From contig NZ_CP029043.1 in assembly GCF_003074055.1 (NCBI RefSeq), forward strand, positions 1,364,001 to 1,428,000: a DNA stretch of 64,000 nt. The letters run 5' to 3'. Every line of letters begins with the position of its first letter. The stretch's first letter is position 1. Source of the stretch: Streptomyces nigra (GTDB lineage: Bacteria > Actinomycetota > Actinomycetes > Streptomycetales > Streptomycetaceae). Positions 58,791 to 64,000 of the stretch are shown here, piece by piece. A program made the position numbers and the translations under genes. The notes beneath the pieces were generated by a model. That model ran no database searches and had not been told where the DNA came from. It worked only from the letters and a program-made list of their open reading frames with translations.

Positions 58791-59501
58791 ATGGCCTCCA
58801 GAGAACCCCAGGCACCGCCCCTCGCCCGGCTCGCGGCGCTCATCGCCGACGAGACCCGGGCGGCCTGTCTGCTGGCGCTGCTCGACGGGCGGGCCTGGAC
58901 CGCCGGTGAGCTGGCCCGGCACGCCGGGGTCGCCCCGTCGACCCTGAGCGAGCACCTGGGCAAGCTCGTCGCGGGCGGGCTGCTCACCGAGGAGCGGCAG
59001 GGACGGCACCGGTACGTACGGCTGGCCGACGCGCGGACGGCCCAGCTGGTGGAGGACCTGGTGGCACAGGTGAGCCCGGGAGCGCGGCCGGCGCCCCGGA
59101 CGCTGCGGGAGGCCGGCGCCGGTTCGGCGATGGCGCGTGCCCGCACCTGCTACGACCATCTCGCCGGGCGGCTCGGCATCGCGCTCACCGACGCGCTGAC
59201 CTCGCGCGGGCTGCTGCGCCAGGACACCGGGTTCGCCCTGACCGACGCGGGCGTCGGCTGGTTCGCCGCCGCCGGCATCCCGCTGGAGCGGACCGGGCGC
59301 CGGCCGCTGGCCCGCGCCTGCCTCGACTGGACCGAACGCCGGCCGCATCTCGCCGGGGTCGCGGGCGCCGCCCTGTGCCGGCACGCGCTGGACGCCGGGT
59401 GGTGCGTACGGATCGGCTCGGAGCGGGCCGTGAAGGTGACCGCCGCGGGGGCACGGGCCTTCCAGGACCTGCTCGGCGTCGAGGCGGGCGCCCTGCGCTG
59501 A
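58791..59501 (+). CDS. ArsR-type winged-helix regulator with C-terminal domain
   Basis: Regulator of 236 residues. An ArsR/SmtB winged helix (about residues 10-85: DETRAACLLALLDGRAWTAGELARHAGVAPSTLSEHLGKLVAGGLL) is followed by a C-terminal part with a conserved-looking GRRPLARACLDWTERRPHLAGVAGAALC. No metal-binding Cys pair is seen in the DNA-recognition helix. The C-terminal Cys/His residues could bind a ligand. The stop codon lies inside a 13-base tandem array. Confidence 0.88.
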   Translation: MASREPQAPPLARLAALIADETRAACLLALLDGRAWTAGELARHAGVAPSTLSEHLGKLVAGGLLTEERQGRHRYVRLADARTAQLVEDLVAQVSPGARPAPRTLREAGAGSAMARARTCYDHLAGRLGIALTDALTSRGLLRQDTGFALTDAGVGWFAAAGIPLERTGRRPLARACLDWTERRPHLAGVAGAALCRHALDAGWCVRIGSERAVKVTAAGARAFQDLLGVEAGALR

Positions 59502-59549
59502 AGCCGGTGCCTGAAGGCCGCGCCTGAGGCCCGTGCTTGAAGGCCGCCG
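59498..59549. repeat. 13-base tandem repeat, four copies
   Basis: Units CTGAAGCCGGTGC, CTGAAGGCCGCGC, CTGAGGCCCGTGC and TTGAAGGCCGCCG run without gap from the ArsR-type gene's stop codon (59499-59501) into the intergenic space. Confidence 0.8.
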
Positions 59550-59636
59550 TCCTCAAGGCCGGTGACCGAAAACCACTTTCGCCGGGCCCCGTTCCCGGTC
59601 CACGATCCACACCCACCCCGTCCCGACACTCGGAGC

Positions 59637-60587
59637 ATGATGACCTCCTCCCCCGCCTCCCCGTCCCGCCGCGCCGGGCTGCTCGCCGCGGGCGCCGCCA
59701 CCGTCACCGTCGTGCTGTGGGCCTCGGCGTTCGTGTCGATCCGCCGCGCGGGCGAGGAGTACTCGCCGGGCGCGCTGGCGCTCGGACGGCTGCTCGTCGG
59801 CGCGGCGGTGCTGGGCGCCCTGTGTCTCGTCCGGCGCGAGGGACCGCCGCCGCGGGCCGCCTGGCCCGGTGTCGCGATATCGGGCCTGCTCTGGTTCGGC
59901 CTCTACAGCGTGGTGCTGAACTGGGGCGAGCAGGAGGTGGACGCGGGCACCGCGGCCCTCGTGGTCAACGTGGGGCCCCTCCTCATCGCCCTGCTGGGCG
60001 CCCGGCTGCTCGGCGACCCGATGCCGCCGCGGCTGCTCGCCGGGATGGCGGTCTCCTTCGCCGGCGCGGTGACCGTGGGCGTGTCGATGTCGGGCGGGGG
60101 CGGTTCCTCGGTGCTGGGCGTCGGCCTGTGCCTGCTGGCCGCCGTCGGCTACGCGGGCGGGGTCGTCGCGCAGAAGCCGGCCCTGGGCCACGCGAGCGCG
60201 CTCCAGGTGACGACGTACGGCTGTCTGGTCGGGGCCGTACTGTGTCTGCCGTTCGCCGGGCAGCTGGTCACGGACGTGGGGCGCGCCTCGCTGCCGGCCA
60301 CGCTGCACATGGTGTACCTGGGCGTGTTCTCGCTCGCGCTGGCCTTCACCACCTGGGCGTACGCGCTGGCCCGGACGACCGCCAGCCGGATGGGGGCGAC
60401 GACATACGCGGTGCCCGCGCTGGTGGTGCTGATGTCGTGGCTGGTGCTGGACGAGGTGCCGGGGCTGTTCACGCTGGCGGGCGGGGCGCTGTGCCTGGCC
60501 GGGGTCGCCGTGTCGCGGTCGGGCGCGCGGTCCGCCCGGGTCGTGGCGAAGGGGCCGCGCACCGGGCGGACCCACGAGTCGCTGTGA
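59637..60587 (+). CDS. EamA family drug/metabolite transporter
   Basis: Membrane transporter of 316 residues with ten hydrophobic helices in two EamA repeats (ATVTVVLWASAFVSIRRAGE at helix 1, and SLALAFTTWAYALARTTAS with VLMSWLVLDEVP in the second half). Substrate unknown. The start is the first of two adjacent ATGs at 59637, with CGGAG upstream. It follows the ArsR-type gene in the same direction and could be under its control. Confidence 0.9.
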   Translation: MMTSSPASPSRRAGLLAAGAATVTVVLWASAFVSIRRAGEEYSPGALALGRLLVGAAVLGALCLVRREGPPPRAAWPGVAISGLLWFGLYSVVLNWGEQEVDAGTAALVVNVGPLLIALLGARLLGDPMPPRLLAGMAVSFAGAVTVGVSMSGGGGSSVLGVGLCLLAAVGYAGGVVAQKPALGHASALQVTTYGCLVGAVLCLPFAGQLVTDVGRASLPATLHMVYLGVFSLALAFTTWAYALARTTASRMGATTYAVPALVVLMSWLVLDEVPGLFTLAGGALCLAGVAVSRSGARSARVVAKGPRTGRTHESL

Positions 60588-60610
60588 CCGGGGCCTGACC
60601 GCCGGGTCCG

Positions 60611-61693
60611 TCAGAAGACGACCAGGGCCCGGCCCCCCTTGCCGGCGAGCATGTTCTCGAAGGCGTCCGGGATGCCGTCCAGGGCGATCCGCTCGGTCAC
60701 CAGGGCGCCGAGGTCGAGGCGGCCCTCCCGGACGTGCCCGGCGAGGACGGGCACGTCCCGCGCCGGGTCGGAGTTGCCGTAGACGCAGCCGGCGAGGGTG
60801 CGGCCCCAGTGGAAGATCTCCAGGGCGTTGAAGGTGACCTGCTGGTCCTTGCCGCCGATGCCGACGACCGTGGTGCGTCCGCCGCGGCGGGTGGAGTCCC
60901 AGGCGGTGCGGATCGTGGCGGCGCGGCCGACGCACTCGACGGCGACGTCCACGCCCTGCTTCCCGGTCAGGCCGCGGATCTCCCGGGCGGTGTTCTCGGA
61001 GGCGACGACGTAGTCGGTGGCGCCCGCCGCGCGCGCCAGCTCCTCCTTCGCCGGGGAGACGTCGACGGCCACGATCCGCCCGGCGCCCGCGATACGGGCC
61101 GACTGGAGCGCGGCCAGGCCCACACCGCCGACGCCGAACACGGCGACGCTCTCGCCGGCCCGGACCCGCGCCGAGTGGTGCACGGCGCCGTAGCCGGTGA
61201 GGACGGCGCAGCCGAGCAGGGCGGCGTCGGTGAGCGGGACGCCGTCCGGCAGGGGCAGCACGCAGTTCGCCGCGACGACCGTCTCCTCGGCGAACGCGGC
61301 GACGTTCAGGCCGGGGTGCAGTTCGGTGCCGTCGGTGGTCCGGGCGTGGATGTTCGCGGCGCCGTTCAGCGCGTTGGCGCACAGCCACACCTCGCCGAGG
61401 CCGCAGGCGTGGCAACTGCCGCAGGACGGCGCCCAGTTCAGGACGACCGGGTCGCCGGGCGCGACGGCCGTGACGCCCTCGCCGACGGCGACGACGGTGC
61501 CGGCGCCCTCGTGGCCGAGCACGGCGGGCACGGGGACGCGCATGGTCCCGTCGGACAGGGACAGGTCGGAGTGGCAGACGCCGGCGGCGGCGAGCCGGAC
61601 GCGGACCTGGCCGGGTCCGGGGTCGGGCAGGACGATCTCGGTGACCTCGAGCGGGGCCCCGACGGCGGGCAGGACGGCGGCGCGGACGGCCAT
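60611..61693 (-). CDS. Zinc-dependent alcohol dehydrogenase (class III/AdhE1-like)
   Basis: Medium-chain Zn alcohol dehydrogenase of 360 residues. Catalytic zinc ligands are Cys in GVCHSDLSLSDG, His-Glu in LGHEGAGTVVAVG, and a later Cys. The structural zinc Cys cluster is CGSCHACGLGEVWLCANA. The NAD fold motif is VFGVGGVGLAALQSARIAGA with an Asp after strand 2. It resembles F420- or mycothiol-independent alcohol dehydrogenases acting on aromatic or long alcohols. The ATG at 61693 has GAGGAG upstream. It lies 41 bases after the aldehyde dehydrogenase in the same direction, forming an alcohol-to-acid oxidation pair. Confidence 0.94.
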   Translation of the reverse strand: MAVRAAVLPAVGAPLEVTEIVLPDPGPGQVRVRLAAAGVCHSDLSLSDGTMRVPVPAVLGHEGAGTVVAVGEGVTAVAPGDPVVLNWAPSCGSCHACGLGEVWLCANALNGAANIHARTTDGTELHPGLNVAAFAEETVVAANCVLPLPDGVPLTDAALLGCAVLTGYGAVHHSARVRAGESVAVFGVGGVGLAALQSARIAGAGRIVAVDVSPAKEELARAAGATDYVVASENTAREIRGLTGKQGVDVAVECVGRAATIRTAWDSTRRGGRTTVVGIGGKDQQVTFNALEIFHWGRTLAGCVYGNSDPARDVPVLAGHVREGRLDLGALVTERIALDGIPDAFENMLAGKGGRALVVF

Positions 61694-61734
61694 GGCGGAC
61701 GACTCCTCGGTGCGCGAAGGGCTGGTGACGGGGC

Positions 61735-63123
61735 TCAGAACTGCAGGGACTTGGTCTGGAGGTACTCGGCGAGGCCGTGCGCGCCGAGTTCCCGGCCGAC
61801 GCCGGACTGCTTGTAGCCGCCGAAGGGGGCCAGCGGGTTGAAGCGGCCGCCGTTGATGTCGACCTGACCGGTGTCCATACGGCGCGCGAAGGCCACCGCG
61901 CGCGCCTCGTCCCCGGCCCAGACGGCGCCCGCGAGCCCGTAGACGGTCCCGTTGGCGATCCGCAGGGCGTCCTCCTCGTCCTCGTAGCGCAGGACCGACA
62001 GGACGGGGCCGAAGATCTCCTCCTGGGCGATGGTCATGTCGGGAGTGACCTCGGCGAAGACGGTCGGGCTGACGAAGTACCCCGTCTCGCGCGGCGGTTC
62101 GGCGCTTCCCGCTACCAGCCGGGCGCCTTCCGCGACACCCTTGCCGATGTAGCCGAGCACCCGCTCCTGCTGCCGGGCGCTGACCACGGGGCCGATGCGC
62201 TCGCCGTACTTGGCGGCGGCCTGCGCCGCCAGCTCCACGGCCTCGTCGTACCGGTCGCGGTGGACGAGCATCCGGGTCCAGGCGCTGCACGTCTGGCCGG
62301 AGTTGGACATCACGTTGGCGACACCGACGTTGACCGCCTTGGCGAGGTCGGCGTCCGGCAGGATGACGTTGGCGGACTTGCCGCCGAGTTCCAGGGCGAC
62401 CTTCTTGACGGCGGCGCCCGCGATCGAGGCGATGTGCCGTCCGACGGCCGTGGAGCCGGTGAAGGAGACCAGGTCGACGCCCGGGTGCTCGGCGAGCGCC
62501 TGCCCGGCGACCGGGCCGAGGCCGGTGACCAGGTTGAAGACGCCCGCGGGGAGACCGGCCTCGTGGACGGCCTCGGCGAACAGCTGGGCGACCAGCGGGG
62601 TGTTCTCGGCGGGCTTGAGGACGATCGCGCAGCCCGCGGCCAGCGCCGGGGCCGCCTTGGCGACGATCTGGTGGAGCGGGTAGTTCCAGGGCGTGATGGC
62701 GCCGACCACGCCGATCGGCTCCTGGTACACGGTCGAGTTGCCGACCTTCTCCTCGAAGGCGTACGTGCCCGCGAGCTCCGCGTACGAGCCGGCGACCGCG
62801 ATGGGCACGGCCGCGTGGACGGCCTGGGAGAACTTCAGCGGGGCGCCGAGTTCGGCGGTGACCGTCTCGGCGATCTCGTCCCGGCGCGCGTCGAGGACGT
62901 CCCGCAGGGCGGTCAGCCGCGCGGCGCGCTCGGCGGGCGGCGTGGCGGTCCAGCCCGGGAGCGCGGCGCGGGCGGCCCGTACGGCGGTGTCGACGTCGGC
63001 GGCGGTACCGGCCGGGACGGTGCCGATGACCTGCTCGTCGGCCGGGTTCACCACCTCGATGACGTCCTGGCCCGCGGCGGGGCGCCAGGCTCCGTCGATG
63101 TACATGCCGTCGTGTGCCTTCAT
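61735..63123 (-). CDS. NAD-dependent aldehyde dehydrogenase
   Basis: Aldehyde dehydrogenase of 462 residues oxidising an aldehyde to its acid. The catalytic Cys is in [17 protein letters not shown], the general-base Glu is in [12 protein letters not shown], and the cofactor Gly motif is [12 protein letters not shown]. The oxyanion Asn is in WNYPLHQ. The ATG at 63123 has GGGAGG upstream. It is the first gene of an operon with the alcohol dehydrogenase and has a matching AAACTA palindrome upstream, which links it to the acyl-CoA dehydrogenase and TetR genes 5 kb away. Confidence 0.95.
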   Translation of the reverse strand: MKAHDGMYIDGAWRPAAGQDVIEVVNPADEQVIGTVPAGTAADVDTAVRAARAALPGWTATPPAERAARLTALRDVLDARRDEIAETVTAELGAPLKFSQAVHAAVPIAVAGSYAELAGTYAFEEKVGNSTVYQEPIGVVGAITPWNYPLHQIVAKAAPALAAGCAIVLKPAENTPLVAQLFAEAVHEAGLPAGVFNLVTGLGPVAGQALAEHPGVDLVSFTGSTAVGRHIASIAGAAVKKVALELGGKSANVILPDADLAKAVNVGVANVMSNSGQTCSAWTRMLVHRDRYDEAVELAAQAAAKYGERIGPVVSARQQERVLGYIGKGVAEGARLVAGSAEPPRETGYFVSPTVFAEVTPDMTIAQEEIFGPVLSVLRYEDEEDALRIANGTVYGLAGAVWAGDEARAVAFARRMDTGQVDINGGRFNPLAPFGGYKQSGVGRELGAHGLAEYLQTKSLQF

Positions 63124-63219
63124 GGCGGTTCCTCCCGGGGCGGGCCGTCGGCCGGCCGCCTGCGCGCTCGTCGTTCCGGCTGGGGTCGTCCGGCTCACCA
63201 AACTAGTCGTCCGGCTCAC

Positions 63220-63238
63220 AAACTAGCGGCGATAGTTT
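63220..63238. promoter_or_regulatory. Candidate TetR operator upstream of the aldehyde dehydrogenase operon
   Basis: AAACTAGCGGCGATAGTTT has the same arms and 7-base spacing as the palindrome at 58050-58068. A 20-base tandem duplication next to it repeats CCGGCTCA followed by AAACTAG, giving an extra half-site at 63200-63206. Confidence 0.75.
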
Positions 63239-63291
63239 TAGCGCGCCAGGGACCTCAGGGGATCGGCCGCACCGGAAGGCGCCCCGTCCGC

Positions 63292-64000
63292 TCACTCCTC
63301 CAGGTCCGGCAGCCGCGCCGGGGCGGGGCAGATGCGATCCCCGTGCTGGTCGAAGACGAACAGGTGGGCGATGTCGACGAGCAGCGGCACCTGCATGCCG
63401 TGCCGCAGCGCGTAGTCGGGCGTGGTGCGCACGATGAGGTCGCCCGGGAGCCGCCCCTCGGGCGGCGCCGGCTCGATGGCGGGGGCGGCGGGTTCCTCCA
63501 CCGCGACCACGGGACCGGCCCGCAGGGCGCCCGCCCGGCCGCGCAGCCGCTCCAGCACCGTGCCGCCGTCGCGGCGGCGCCGGCGTCCGGTCGGGGCGGG
63601 GCGCGGCGCCTCCAGATCGGGGACGACGGCGGGCCGGGAGCCGGTGTTGAAGTGGACCAGCACCTCGTGCCCCTGGAACTCCACATGCTCGACCAGGCCC
63701 GTGATGAGCGCCTCCCCGGGCCGGGCGGCGGACCGGTCGCCGATCCGCACGGCCTCCGAGCGCAGGCCCACGATGACCTCGCGGCCCTGCTGGACCCGGA
63801 GCAACTGGTGGTCGAGGCTGAGGGGTTCGGGCAGCCGCAGGAACTGCTTGCCGAGGCTGATGGTCATGGCGCCGTCGAGCGGCGCGCGGACGACGCCGCG
63901 CAGCAGGTTGATGCGCGGGGTGCCGATGAAGGCGGCGACGAAGACGTTGCGGGGCAGCGCGTACACCGTGCGCGGGGTGCCGACCTGCTGGAGGACGCCG
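63292..64000 (-). CDS. ABC transporter ATP-binding protein, MsmX/UgpC type (3' part only)
   Basis: C-terminal 236 residues of a sugar-type ABC ATPase. The start lies beyond the right edge. The window begins in the segment GVLQQVGTPRTVYALPRN, followed by NVFVAAFIGTPRINLLRG. This is the typical end of the nucleotide-binding domain of MalK/UgpC proteins, and TOBE-like regulatory domains follow. Walker motifs are not in the window. An unusual Arg/Pro-rich insertion (TGRRRRRDGGTVLERLRGR) interrupts the regulatory domain. Such ATPases often serve several carbohydrate importers. Confidence 0.9.
   Translation of the reverse strand, partial: GVLQQVGTPRTVYALPRNVFVAAFIGTPRINLLRGVVRAPLDGAMTISLGKQFLRLPEPLSLDHQLLRVQQGREVIVGLRSEAVRIGDRSAARPGEALITGLVEHVEFQGHEVLVHFNTGSRPAVVPDLEAPRPAPTGRRRRRDGGTVLERLRGRAGALRAGPVVAVEEPAAPAIEPAPPEGRLPGDLIVRTTPDYALRHGMQVPLLVDIAHLFVFDQHGDRICPAPARLPDLEE

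Overview
The window is a piece of a high-GC actinobacterial chromosome, almost certainly Streptomyces. Third codon positions are strongly G/C biased and GTG starts are common. The gene order also matches, from memory, the stretch of the S. coelicolor chromosome around metH, gylR-glpFKD, mshC, chpC-chpH, gntR-gntK-gntP and soxR. Chaplins and mycothiol biosynthesis are themselves actinomycete traits. No insertion sequence, integrase, prophage or CRISPR array was seen.

Left part (1-24.4 kb). A HAD phosphatase and cobalamin-dependent methionine synthase (metH) are followed by the glycerol regulon: the IclR-type regulator gylR, then the facilitator, kinase and FAD glycerol-3-phosphate dehydrogenase. 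Matching palindromes lie in front of gylR and glpF. Next come a FadR-type regulator, a PAC2 protein, and the leftward mshC cluster (phosphomutase - DUF3090 - SCO1664 family - mshC). After these are a CorA transporter, a ferritin-like protein, an F420-type LLM oxidoreductase, and an aldo/keto reductase overlapping a RecD2-like protein whose helicase motifs are degenerate. The pair chpC (long, sortase-anchored) and chpH (short) closes this part.

Middle (24.5-42.8 kb). An M20 peptidase and a tRNA-Leu(GAG) lead to a large HTH-NACHT STAND NTPase that is less GC-rich than its surroundings and is the best candidate for an undescribed conflict or defence gene. A small membrane protein is divergent from it. 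Then follow a YchJ protein, the gluconate operon with its repressor, a Mo-oxidoreductase/cytochrome b pair, an APC permease, a DMT transporter, a NUDIX hydrolase, two overlapping DUF202 membrane proteins and a quinone oxidoreductase.

Right part (42.9-64 kb). A histidine-rich repeat protein precedes two acyl-catabolic islands. The first has an APH-type kinase, an acyl-CoA dehydrogenase, a TetR regulator, an AMP-dependent ligase and an SDR. Together they resemble a split ACAD10/11 or 4-hydroxyacid degradation pathway. The exo-muramidase NamZ, penicillin acylase, a BKACE enzyme and SoxR follow. The second island has MaoC, TetR, an acyl-CoA dehydrogenase, a second TetR, an ArsR-like regulator, EamA, an alcohol dehydrogenase and an aldehyde dehydrogenase. 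Each of the three TetR loci comes with a pair of matching palindromes that suggests its own small regulon. A sugar-type ABC ATPase is cut by the right edge. Convergent gene pairs are separated by long perfect hairpins, and several intergenic gaps hold short tandem repeats of different period.
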